Shown: positions 41,229-52,999 of the stretch, piece after piece | Numbering within the stretch: position 1 is the first letter of the stretch | Layout: each line of letters starts with the position of its first letter | Assembly (NCBI GenBank): GCA_017590115.1 | Contig: JAGGNK010003335.1 | Location: 5,456,001 to 5,520,000 of the forward strand | DNA length: 64,000 bases | From: Montifringilla adamsi | Lineage: Eukaryota > Chordata > Aves > Passeriformes > Passeridae | Reading direction: 5' to 3' | Made by a program: the position numbers and the translations under genes | Notes under the pieces: model-generated | The model's input: only the letters and a program-made list of their open reading frames with translations | Told to the model about the DNA's origin: nothing | Databases searched by the model: none

Positions 41229-41279
41229 AACTTGGATTGCATTATCTAGAGCTAAACTTGGATTGCATCATCTAGAGCT
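41229..41279. repeat. 26-bp tandem duplication
   Basis: AACTTGGATTGCATTATCTA and the GAGCT after it recur 26 bp later with one mismatch (ATTATC to ATCATC). Confidence 0.88.
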
Positions 41280-44016
41280 CAGCATGAAGGGTAACTCTCT
41301 AGAAGTTCTGTACTGAAGGGTAAATCAAGTGTCTGCTGGATTTTCCCACCAAATACATCTGAGGAGGGAGCTTTGTTGTGTAGCTGGCTGTGATGTGGTT
41401 CCTGTGTTGATTTATTTATCTTTGCTTCACAATGTTCAAGTTCATCCTTCCCAAAGCCTTTAATCTTCTCGGGCAGAAGACATTGGCACAAAGTTGAAGG
41501 TGTTGACACAAACCATCCATACACTCAGTGACCCCCTCTGGGACTTGCCCCAGAGGCTACAAAGAAGGAAAGGGAGATTTTAAGAGCCCGTGATGGCATT
41601 GAAAGCTCAGGTATAAGATTCTTCCCAATTAACCTGCCAAGGTCCTTCCAGTTTCACACACAGCAAACACATGGATGACGCAGCCTCGTGCTCCTGCTGG
41701 GTGCTGTCCCTCTTTCCCACTATTATTACCAAACTTCTGCCCATTAATCCTATCTTGTTGGGTTCCTCTTAAATAGGAGAAATCAGCAACTGCAAAATCG
41801 AGGAGCAAGTAAGGCTCATTTTCCTGGTGTGTGATGACCATTGACAGGGTTTGCATGTGTGACTGACATGGTAGATTAATTTATAATAAAAATGCAACTT
41901 TCACATAAATGACATCAGGCGATATCTTTAGTGCTGTGTTCATCTGCCTGAAGGGACAATGTGGTTTTCTATTACTGCTAAAATGTACAATAGTGTTGCT
42001 CGGCTGATTTGGTTTTATTTTTATATTGTGCTGCCAGTTCAGTTAGAGATCTAGGCAAGCTCTGTCAATGGCAATAAGGCATCCATCCACCCAAAACCAG
42101 GTTTCTGTCCCATTCAAGCCATGAGGGCACCTAAGAAATCACTGGTCACTTCTGGACACAATGGGTTGTCATGGTAACTTTGAAAAAGGTGAAGTGCATG
42201 GATTGACACGTGCCCTTTAATGCATTCTTTTGCCCAGCTGAAAATGTATTAATTGATCTTTCCTAGCACCCTTTGGATCTGGAATTGTAATGTCACACCC
42301 ACAGCAGAGTAGACCCTTTTACAAAGAATATCCCTTTCTGTCATTCCTATTTGCCTAGTTCATTAAGTTTACAATTCTCTGTAAAAACTGAAGTTCTCAC
42401 ATTCTCAGTTAAGACATTGAAGAATTTTTAGAAGTCATATTAACTCATGTTTTTGCCTACAGGCCTGGGATGCTCCCTGTAATTACATCCCTGAGAGCAG
42501 TGAGTATGGGAGGAAGACTGATGAAGAGGTTTGACTTTTTAGTGCTTGATTTTGTGAAAGGATACCCTTTCAGAACACCTTCTGTTTTTCCGTTCCTTTG
42601 GATGGGTGTGGAGCTGGAGCTGTATTTCCTTTGCCACATGTAGAAGTGACCTAACTTCCATGCTCTGTCTTACCTTTTTTATTACAGTTATCTTTCCATG
42701 GGACAGGGGCTGAATGCAAGACAAGTTGAGCACAAGTTGATTCTCCTGCTATCTCATTGTCTGCAGTACATAAATCTTGAAAAGTGTGCTTTGAATAGGA
42801 AAGGATACCAACTTAATGATACATTTACTCTAACTACAGCTGGGTGTGCGCAGAATCCTAATGCCTGCTGCAGACTCTTCATGGTAACAGATGTTGCTCT
42901 CTACTTATAAAGTAAGTTTATTGCATTAGCTGCCTGTAAGCAGTTTACTCTCTAGAAGATTCATAGAGTAAATTAAAATTATCTAATTATTTGTTATCTA
43001 ATTTAATAGAGAAACGGTCTTGATCTTCAGATATTACACATATATTATTATATTACAAGGCAGCATGGCAGAGGTCCCTTTCTGAACTCTGAGCTGGTAG
43101 TGAATGAGAAACTTGTACTCACATACAGACATATGGGCTGCTTACACAGAGATGGGCTGCAACAGCCTGACCAGGGAGAACTCACTGGGCTGTGCCTTTT
43201 ATTTATGTATTTACTTTATTTATATTTATTTTATTTTGCTGTGCATCCCTGTCCCTCCCTCTGGTCACCAGGCAGAGTCCTGCCGCTCCCAGCAGCCCAG
43301 CTGGCCCCAGAGAGCCCTTTGCTGTGACATCTCTGATGTGCCCCTTAACACAAAGTCTGTCTCCTGCTGGGTCCCTGAAGAGACTTTGCAGCACAGAGCA
43401 AAAGAAATGCTCTGAGTCCACCCTTTGTAGGCTTATCTGATGGCTAAAATTGTGTTTATTTACTAATATTTAACTAATTCTCCTCTCCACACATAACAGA
43501 CCTTTCTGCTTTCATGCTGAAAAAGTGCCACCTCTCTCCTGCTCTCAGCTCCTGGCTCTTGAAATGGGGTGAAGGAGGCTGGGTCCATCACTGGGGTTGC
43601 TCCACAAACCATGATCAGTGTGGGTTGAGAGGGTGCTTGGTTTGGGGCAGAAAGTCCCACTTTCTCCATGGGGAGAACAAGTGAGTCCTCTTCCTATTGT
43701 CATGCTAACGTGTACACCTTATCCTCCAATTTTCTGAGTCATTATGACAAATGGCTCATGCTGATGTCACTCATTTCCCCAAGGATCTCTCAGCTCTCCA
43801 GCCAGCATGTAGCAAGCTGGAAACAGTATTTCAAAATGAAAAATCGCAGGTGTTTTCTGGATGTCATCCAAAGGAAGGAGCGTGGATTTCAGGCAGAAAT
43901 CAAATCAGACCACACAGAAAGATCTCCCTGAACACCCCAGACAGTCAGCAGATGGTAGCTGTGACATTATGAGTCAACCTGCACACCTGGGAAACCATGG
44001 CCAGGAGCTGCAGAAG

Positions 44017-44353
44017 TGTACATTTAAATTAAGTCTTCTATAAAATCTTTTAATAAGGAAGAGCTGAAACAGCAAAAATGCCTCACCACAGACTTTGGTA
44101 CTGCAGAAGAAACAAAGAACATTTTCTACTTCATGCCATGTCCTGCCTGCTAAATGTAATGGCGATCCATATCATTTTGGAGACCCACTTAATGTACATT
44201 TAAATTAAGTCTTCTATAAAATCTTTTAATAAGGAAGAGCTGAAACAGCAAAAATGCCTCACCACAGACTTTGGTACTGCAGAAGAAACAAAGAACATTT
44301 TCTACTTCATGCCATGTCCTGCCTGCTAAATGTAATGGCGATCCATATCATTT

Positions 44354-44354
<1 letters not shown>
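44017..44354. repeat. Exact 162-bp direct duplication
   Basis: Positions 44017-44178 and 44193-44354 read as identical, starting TGTACATTTAAATTAAGTC and ending GATCCATATCATTTT. The 14-nt spacer GGAGACCCACTTAA gives a period of 176. The second copy runs directly into a (TATC)n array. Confidence 0.95.

Positions 44355-44402
<48 letters not shown>
44355..44402. repeat. (TATC)n microsatellite
   Basis: About eleven TATC units, with degenerate TATC/TCTC sequence continuing to about 44424. It abuts the second copy of the 162-bp repeat. Confidence 0.95.
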
Positions 44403-46459
44403 ATCTATCATCTCTCTGTCTATCCTATTGTTAAACTACAGTAATGGCTTTTGCTGGAGCCTACCAGAGGAGCATTCTGGAATGGGTCTTTTGAGGTTAT
44501 GTTAGCTGTAGCTAATATTTGCATTGTCTTTACCAGTTTATTCCATTCTGTACCTAATTTGCTCCAGATGTTGGGGAAGTCCTGTATTTTCTCCTTATCC
44601 CTCTCCCCATCTGACAACCACATTAATATATCCTCAGCAAGATTCTTATCTCTTTGGTTAAGCCTGATGGATAAATATAATTTATGTAGCCTTCACTGAC
44701 ACTATCTATTTCTGATGATGGAGAAATGAATAATGCAGTTATGAGAGGAGCTTACTCATGGGTTACCTGTAACTCTGAGTGAGTGCATAAATGCTATTCT
44801 GTGTTGGACTCAGGGCTCACATAAACAAAAATTTCCTAAATTGAATATTTGAATGCTTGGGTGATGCTTGCTGATTATCCAGCTTCTTTTCACAACCAAA
44901 ATGTAGCTGCTCATAAAAGCCACATGAAAATCTGAAAATGTATATATAAAATGGCAGAAACATGGGAGGTTTTTATTAGGAAAAAAAGGGTAAATATTAT
45001 TTGAATAAGGATCATATATTGAGACACAACACTTCCCCTTTGCTGCATCTTTTTCTTTGCAGTGACTGCAGTTCAAATTAATGTTTTATTTGTGAAAACA
45101 CTGTCACAAGCTATTTTGGCTTTAATACAGCAAGGAACACAAATCCTACATTTGTAGGAGAATATTTTGTGTTTTGCTTGGCCAAAATAGCTGCACGGAA
45201 ACTGTGGTCCTGGATTTTAATGAGCCTTGTTGTTACTGACAACTACTTAATATTTTACTTGTATATTCTTTTGGGTTCATTTAAACAGCAGCTCGCCCAA
45301 GCACTGCAGAAAGACACAATATGATAAATTAGGCTAGGTCAAAGAGGAGAAATTATTTTAAATGAATACAAACATCTAATTTGTCTGGGCTTCTAATGAA
45401 TTGAAATGCCAACATTACTAGAGTTGACAGCAATGTATATTCTATTAAATTCAGTGAATTCTATATTAAACTTTCCTTAATTTTCCCTATTCCTTTTCAT
45501 GTGTTTAAACATCACATCACTGTGGTGAGACTCACTCTACTGAAGTGGAACCAATTTTCCTATGGACCTATGGAGCACCTTTGTGTTTCAGTCACACACA
45601 TACCCAGCCCCTTCCTGCTGACTGATGTGTCTTTGGGACCCCCATGTGCCTCACGCAGTGCAGGAGCCCAGCTTTCCCCCGTGGTGCTGTAGCTCACGTG
45701 CTCCCTCAGCTTCCAGCTCCTGACACAGCTCCAGAGACTCATAAGTTTCATTGAGCAAATATTTTTTTTTTCTGAGGAGAAAGGAGTGCAAACTCCTGAA
45801 GATGCCATGTTCACTTTATTGATGATCTGGGAATTGGCAGCCCGGACCAGGGCTGGGTGACCCACAGCTTTTTCTGACGTTGTGTTTTCAGCAAACTCAC
45901 AGCATGCTCTAGACCATCCCAGCCTTCCCAAGGAGGTGTGAAAAGAAGTGGAAATCTTTCCATTTGCAAATTCCATCCATCAGCTGGGAGGTTCTTGGCA
46001 ATGGTCTGAAGGGTTTCATGAGCAAGTGGTGCTACACAACGAGCATTCCTTAGCTGCCTGTCTCCTGCAACACCACAAATACATTATTTGCCCCTCATGT
46101 GCTGTTTCTCAAGGGCCAGTTTGCATTAACACCATTGCCACCACAGCCCCTGATTTATCAGTCAAGGTGTGCTTTTCAGTGATATTTACAGCCTGGCTTA
46201 ATAGTGTGTCTGTTTTCTGTTTGCTGCAGATGATAATTCAGGGATTTGCTTGGCTGACTCAAAGAAATACTTGGACGCCACAGCCAGTGGGTTTGATTTT
46301 ATTGCTGCAAAGATTTAAATAAACACAGACTGATTCTGTACCATTGCATGATGTTGTGTGATGACTGTATCGGCCTCCCTCCTGCTTTGGTGACGTTTTT
46401 AAGGATGTTTGACACAAACCTGTATATATATAGTTTCTAAAACCTGTGCTTTATTCAGA

Positions 46460-46725
46460 GTCATAGAATCGCAGAATCATTTAGGTTGAAAAAGACTTCT
46501 AAGATCATCCAGTCCAACCATTACCCCAACACTGCCAAGACCACCACTAAACCATGTCCCCAGGTGCCACATCTACATGCTTTTTCAGTCCCTGCAGGGA
46601 TGGTGCATTCCCAGCTTCTCTGGGCAACCTATGCCAGTGCCTTGCCACCCTCACAGGTGGTTATTTCTTTCTAATAACTGATCTAACCCTGCTCCCTGTT
46701 TTTTGGAAGCCATTCCCCCCTGTAG
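46460..46725 (-). mobile_element. CR1 LINE 3' fragment
   Basis: The plus strand reads TCATAGAATCGCAGAATCAT, AAGATCATCCAGTCCAACCA, CCAGGTGCCACATCTACATG and GGAAGCCATTCCCCC. This is an antisense CR1 3' end of the subfamily with 'ACTGCCAAGACCACCACTAA'. Confidence 0.86.
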
Positions 46726-47277
46726 CACAGTGGGAGTCAGCCTGTAGCTGTAACTGCAGTAAACCCAGCACCTTCCCTGCTGTCCTTTTTCCTCCCACAC
46801 TTGCCCTCTGCTATGTCTGGAAAACTAGTAGAGGAGCTGCCAGTGGATGAAGTGCTGTGTCCTTTGCGTGATGGCTGTTATTCTCAGACATTTTTTTCCT
46901 GCTAATTTACCAGTGCTGTCACAGACTGATGTAAGAGCTGTAGCTATGGGGAGTTTGTTAGAGCATCCCTGAGCCCCCAGGGCCTCAAACAGGAGAAAAG
47001 AAGTGAACTGCGCTCGTTGACCGTTAACACAAATTGACTGCTACTTCTGCTGATGTTTTCAGCATAACTCATTGCAGCTTGAACTTGTTGACTATCTGCA
47101 TAATTTCTCCTTGAATAATTTTACTGCCATATGGGATGCTGCAGACCTTGAGTTGCTGCCTTTGCACACAACCCCTCCGCGCATTAACGAGCCTCACCTG
47201 ACGAGCGGTGAACAGCAACCTCCACATCCCTGGGATGAAGCCCAGGACTTCTGCTGATGTGGTTCAAGGAGGGATGG

Positions 47278-47334
47278 CTTTTTAACCTCCAACCTGTTAT
47301 GAGAAGCACTCATAACAGGTTGGAGGTTAAAAAG
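47278..47334. repeat. Perfect 26-bp inverted repeat with a 5-nt loop
   Basis: The left arm, 47278-47303 (CTTTTTAACCTCC... ending TTATGAG), is the exact reverse complement of 47309-47334. The loop is AAGCA. Pairing stops abruptly at both outer ends. Confidence 0.97.
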
Positions 47335-48057
47335 GAGTGGTGATGGTCCTGCTGACACAGTCCCTGTGCTCCCACGTGCACCTCTGGTCTCTCCAGACCT
47401 TGGGGCAGGGCACACAGGACTTTCTGCACTGGTGAAAGGAGTTTTTAGGGTACAGAGAGGATTTTAGCCTCCAAAGCTGTCAAATTGAGTGTTTTCATCA
47501 ACACTGATTTAAGCTTCTAAAGTAAAATACTGTTCAAGAAAATGAGCCAGCTTAACCTTGTTATACAAGCAAGTTTAAGAAAATTTTTCCGAAAGCTCCT
47601 GGCCTCTACAATTTAGCCTTAATGCAAAACTTAACCTCTAGGAGTATCTGCTGTAGTTAGTAGTGTTGACAAGCTAGGCTGTCTTTCAGTCCAGATTTCA
47701 TGTCTTAATTAAATGGAATTTGTTTCAGCAAAATAGTGCTTGTCAAAAGCAGGATATTTTTGTTTTAGGACTATTACAAAGATCATATTAGACATATTGA
47801 TAATTAGCAATCTGTGTCTCAGCATTTCAATGGCTCCATGTAAAAACAGACTAATTTTTCCCAAGCCAAAATTATAATTACAAATTACACAGACATGTCC
47901 AGCTAATCTTAAATATAAACCCATAAAGAAGCAGCACAATGTGCTTGAGAACACTGGGAGCTCACTTAGTTCAACTCTACTCCTTTTAGAAGAAGTTCTG
48001 ACACCAGAAGGAGCTGTGGAGGGACCAGTGCCAGGTGTGGTGATAGCTGGTTGCACC

Positions 48058-48255
48058 AGGGGAAGTTTAGGTTGGATGTTAGGGAAAATTTCTTTGTGGA
48101 AAGGCTTCTCAAGCCCTGGAACAGGCTGCCCAGGGCAGTGGTGGAGACATCATCCCTGGAGGGATTTAACAGATGTGTAGATGTGGCACTTAGGGACACG
48201 GTTTAGTGGTGGCAGGGTGGGGAAATGGTTGGGCTTGATGTTTTATCTGCCCTAT
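48058..48255 (+). mobile_element. CR1 LINE fragment with ORF2 C-terminal relic
   Basis: One frame reads FRLDVRENFFVERLLKPWNR and continues LPRAVVETSSLEGF, the ORF2 C-terminus of CR1. It then passes into GGTTTAGTGGTGGCAGGG and GGTTGGGCTTGATG, where the match stops before the terminal tail. Confidence 0.82.
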
Positions 48256-48864
48256 TGGTGTTAGAAATTGCTACCAGTGGGGTTTTTTGCCAGTGTGGTC
48301 CACATGTGAGGCAAGAAAATGCAATGTCATGTAAATTCATCCCATTCCTCCATTAAAATACAAATTATGGAAAAATGAAGAAAAATAAATTATAAAAAAA
48401 ACACATAAGGAGTTTTTAGGCTTGAGAAAATGCCTTGCATTGAGGAATAAAATATACTTAACAAATCATAAAGAAGTCAATGTGTCTAGTGGACTGAAAT
48501 AATTTTACAGAGAGAAAATACTTAGAAATTTTGGCTGTGGGACAAAGCTGGCATCCTGTGTGCCAATGGTAGGATGCCAGAACCAGCCAGCTTCAAAGCT
48601 GAAGCTGTGTTTTACACGGAGCTGACTTTGTGCTGTGCAAGCTTGGGAAGTGGAAAAGTGCTGAGGGAGCAGGACTGGCTGGCATTTGCTGTCTGAGTCA
48701 GTGTGGAGCATCTTCCTGCAGGAATTCAGCTGTGCTCACCACAGCACGCGATGCTGTCTGCACTGGATGATGTGCTGATGGTCTGGAGAAAGAGATCAAG
48801 CTGAGGCTGAGCTGTCTGGCAGGAGATGGACCATTGCACATCAGAAAGAAAGGCGTGGGGAGAG

Positions 48865-49022
48865 GGCTGCCAGAGAAGTTTTGGGTGCCTCATCAGGGCT
48901 GGGCTGGACAGAGCTTGAAGCAACCTAGTGTAGTGGAAGATGTCCCTGCCCATGGCAGAGGGCTGGAATGAGATGAGCTTTAAGGTTCCTTTGCACCCAA
49001 ATCATACTATGATTCTATGATA
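48865..49022 (+). mobile_element. CR1 LINE 3' fragment
   Basis: Contains CCAGAGAAGTTTTGGGTGCC, GAAGCAACCTAGTGTAGTGG, TGTCCCTGCCCATGGCAGAG and the tail ATCATACTATGATTCTATGA. It is sense on the plus strand, 600 bp after the preceding copy. Confidence 0.85.
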
Positions 49023-51299
49023 ATTAGCCAGTAGTTAGCCTCTCTTTGTGGCCCATCAACTCATCAGACATCAGCATTTTTGACACTGTAATTTAAAGTA
49101 ATTGGATTCAATGTGGAACTAAGAGTGAAACCCAATGCAACACTCCAAATACAGAGGAACATAACAGAGAAGCTCATATGGAACTGTCTGCAAAACAGGG
49201 CTGTCCAGCTGAAGAAAATTCATCGTTCATGCTCAGAACAGCTTTGACAGGTACAGGAGGTACTGGTCTGCAGGAGCAGCTGTGCCAAATAGGATAAGGA
49301 CTAAAAGTAGGAAATAATACAGTTGTTCAAAAACTCCTACCACCCCAAATTCCTAGCCAATGCAAAGAAAAAGAAAAGGGAGATGCCAGCCTGGTTCTCC
49401 TGCCTGACTCAGCTCAACTCAGGCTTTGCCAGGCCTCAAAGCAAATCCTCTGAAGAAATGAACTTTCCTCAACAAAAACTGCAGCTTCTGAAAGCCCATT
49501 AACACTGCGTTTACTGTAGCCTTAAATAAAACACAAAAAACTCTCTCTGCAGTACTCCTTGCAGTAAACTCCTCTCCAGGTAACTCCACACCCAGCTCTG
49601 CTGTGACTGCAGGTGATTGCAGTGCCAGCTGTGGTTACACTCTCTTTTAATTGAAGAGTAACTGAAGAGCACACAGCTCCTGGCCTGGGATCTGATGGCA
49701 CAGCAGTGACGTGGCCACCAAGCCATGGCTGGCATCACCCGTGTGACACAGTGACAGAAACCTGTGCTGACCTGGGAACTGGAGCTACACTTCTGGAAAT
49801 GCCAGTGGTCTGACCTTTGGAAATTGGGATGCTGCTCGTTTGATTTAGTGCTTGTCTTGTTTACGAGGCACAGCTGGCTCTCTGCTCTCGCTGTGCTCAC
49901 TGCCTTCATCTGATGGCTTTGGAAAACTGTCAAAGACACCATAGACTGCCAAGGGTTAGTGAAGTGCTGAAGTGCTTAATTAAACAAGCCTCTGGGATGT
50001 GGCAATTTGCTTGCTAGGAGCACCATACCAGGACTCTTTTTATTTTTCTCTATTTTTGTTTTCTTCTAAAGTTAGTATTGTGAACCGGAAATTTTTTTTT
50101 CTTTTTCATGCATTTTGTTTTCAGCTACAAGCATTTGGAAAATATGACCCACAATCTCTGTATTTCCTAAACTCAAGATAAGACATGCAAGAGCCTTTTG
50201 TGCCACTCAGATGAGTTTCCACCTTTTTTCACGATTTTCTGGAATAAGGGACAAATAAAATCACAAGGGAAAAACTCCCAAAGATAGAGAGCTTCTTTAG
50301 TAGCTCTGTCACGTCTGTGAGGACTGTAAGTCACCTGAGCATCCTGTGCCAAGGCGCCGAGGGCCATTAACAGCAGTGTGAAGGCACCACTACATCTTCC
50401 CTCTGGGCTGCATGGTGATGACCTTTTGCTGCCACAGAACTGAGTAATGGGCATTAATTCAGCTGGTGCAGAGAATAGTTTGGGCCAAGAACTTAACAAG
50501 TGGCACTGGTCCTGCCCAAACCATCCTGCTCTGCTTGTACAAGCTGTAAATCTCACTGCACTGTACTGGGCAGCCAGAACTGAGGGTATTCTGGCCAATG
50601 CATTAAGCCAGTTCACATTGCATGGGATAAAAAAAAATAAAAATGTCAGGTCTGTATTTGCATGGGCCCAGCCCAGGCTCAGCTCAATCCCCATCACTCA
50701 TGCATGACGCCAGGTCAGCACCTTTGCATTTTTGGGGCATCCTGATTTCTAGCACACATGCACAGATGTAAGATTCCTGCCTGGCTGTCATTCTTCTCTG
50801 TTTTCAGGCTTATTAAAAAAATCTTTATAGGCTTGCTATTTTATTCTTTTAGAAACAAGTATTAATAAACCAACCAACCAAACCCCCAACCCTCTTCTTG
50901 GAGGCAGGTTAAAAAAGAGTGACATTTCAGGTATGTTTTCCCTCCACTAGCAGAGAGGAGCAGTCCATTCCTGGCCTTGCAGTGCTTGGCTGGGAATTTG
51001 TGTGGTCTTCAACACCACACACCATCACACCACCTTGTGTATTAAAGAAACACATGAGTCTTCCTGGTCTCCAGATAGAGAGATGTCCCTGTGTTTTATT
51101 TCAGTCTACTTCAAAAAGTTAACAAGGAAAAGAATATAAATAAAGATCCCTTCTTGCAAAAGTGGTCGGGGGAAGTTGGCAGCAGCCAAGTGAGTGGGAC
51201 ACCACAGTGATGGGCAGGAGCTGTGCCCACATCATGTCTGAAGTGCCTTGTGCTACAGCTGCACAAAGGGGAAGGGAGGTGTGAAATTGTGGATGCTCA

Positions 51300-51433
51300 T
51301 TCCTGGCAGTGTTCAGTGCTGGGCTGGACTGGGCTTGGAGCAGCCTGGTCTAGTGGAAGGTGTCCCTGCCCATGGCAGAGCTTGGAATGAGATGAGCTTA
51401 AAGTCTCCTCGAACCCAAACCATTCTCTGATGA
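51300..51433 (+). mobile_element. CR1 LINE 3' fragment
   Basis: Contains GGAGCAGCCTGGTCTAGTGG, AAGGTGTCCCTGCCCATGGC and CGAACCCAAACCATTCTCTG. It is 5'-truncated and sense on the plus strand. Confidence 0.82.
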
Positions 51434-51621
51434 TTAGCTCTAGAAACAGCAGCTGCTGGTACCTGCTGTGGAAGATCGTGAGTGGCACAGGGGATGCACT
51501 TCTGTAGGTTGGAAGGGAGCCTGCCAGGCTGTGGGAAATGAGCTCTAGTGAGCAAACAGCAGTACTGGAAGAGCCAATTTTAAGATTGATCTCTGTTTCC
51601 TATACACGGACTTCGGGTGTG

Positions 51622-51647
51622 TTTTTTTTTTTTTTTTTTTTTTTTTT
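51622..51647. repeat. 26-nt T homopolymer
   Basis: An uninterrupted T run. No poly(A) signal or gene-like sequence on the minus strand would make it the tail of a retrocopy. Confidence 0.95.
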
Positions 51648-52999
51648 GGCCCATGAGAAAATGCACAAAGCAGTGAGTCAGGTGATGGGTGCTGGTTTCA
51701 GATGGGACTCCCATACAGAAGGCCAGTGCTGCTGCTTGTCTTGCATAATGCACTCCCTTAAGAAAAGCAGGATTTACCTCCAGGTTTTCTAAGAAAGCAA
51801 TTACTGGAGAGTGAGGCAGTGAGTTATGAGGGTACATGGCAGAAAGGGAAATCCCTGGGTCCTGGGGAGTCAGTGAAGGGTGACAGCTACACCTGAGAGA
51901 CAGTCACAAAGCCTTGCACAGGGAGGGACAAAGGTGATGTTAGGGAAAAAAATACAAAGGCATTATGGCATGCCCACGTCTCTTATGAATACGCAGGCAA
52001 TGCACACCTGTCTCCCCAGCCTCTGTTCCTGTGTTCCTGTTCATCTTGTTGACCTGCTGTAGGGTCACAGGGAATTAGCCATTATCTCCTTACAGAATTG
52101 AGATCTTGACCTGTTTTATCTGTTTCACACAGCACCCAGCGCACTACCAGGCACTCCGGCAATTAAGACCTAATCATGGTATAAATCAAGTAAATAAGTA
52201 CCTGTCAACAGGTCATCAGGACTGGTGTTCCTCTTGGGCAAAGCTGTGTTCAAGGAGGTCAATGCAGCAAAACGGCCCAAGGCCTTCAAGGCAGAGTGTT
52301 TTTCAACAGCCCCTCATGAAGTCTCTTTTGCAGGGGGGACCAACCCACCCTGCCAGTTCCCATCTCCCACCCATTGTGCAGACAAGCCCACCAAAATATT
52401 TTGGTATTTCTGTTGATTTTTTTTTTAGGGGAATAAAAAATAAAGTATTTAATGATTATAATATGTTAACCATCACAGATTCCAAATGAGAGACTTGAGA
52501 GTTTTGCTTCCAGTTTAAAAGTGGATGGTTTCTGAACAGGCACGTCCATTCAGAAAGTGGAAATACTGAGGGAATACAAAGACACAACAGCATTTCTATC
52601 CTACTGCTGCTTAACCTCAGTGATGAATGGCAAATACATCTGATCTTGACATTGGAGTCTTAGTGGGCAACCAAGGATAATTTTTCCCATGATTCTAGTG
52701 TCAGAACATCCTACTGACATATGAGTGTATAAGATAATGAAAAGATCATTAATTCAATTTAGATCAATTTTGATTAATCACCATGATTAATTAATAATTT
52801 AGTAACTAGGAATTAAGTGTGAATTGGTGGAGAACCAAAAGAATAGTGAAAGAAATTTCCCACAAAGAAATGTAGTCTCTTTTTGACAGAGTTGAAAGGC
52901 AAATATGAGTTGAAACATTTTTTTGAGTATATACAAAATTTCTGTGTTGTAAAAAAAAAATCAGAGTAACAAATGTGCAGCACTTTAATGTCAGATTTG

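Larger units (their letters stand above)
30791..46459. other. Intergenic DNA, no gene seen
   Basis: Contains a tRNA-CR1 SINE (about 33255-33406), CR1 tails at 36612-36677 and 40447-40608, a small CpG-retaining spot near 37855-37965 and the duplicated block with (TATC)n at 44017-44402. The longest frames (38937-39506 and 37441-37974) are judged to be chance. Confidence 0.68.
46726..52999. other. Intergenic DNA, no gene seen
   Basis: Contains three CR1 fragments (48058-48255, 48865-49022, 51300-51433), a perfect palindrome at 47278-47334 and a 26-nt T run at 51622-51647. No coding evidence. Confidence 0.66.

Noticed and set aside
44361..44402. CRISPR-like regular repeats
   Set aside because: A plain TATC microsatellite without spacers, in a vertebrate genome.
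50173..50697. 174-codon open frame on the minus strand
   Set aside because: No family resemblance and no splice or promoter context; consistent with chance.
51580..51837. Poly-T run as the tail of a minus-strand processed pseudogene
   Set aside because: No AATAAA-like signal precedes the tract on the minus strand and the adjacent frame has no recognisable parent.
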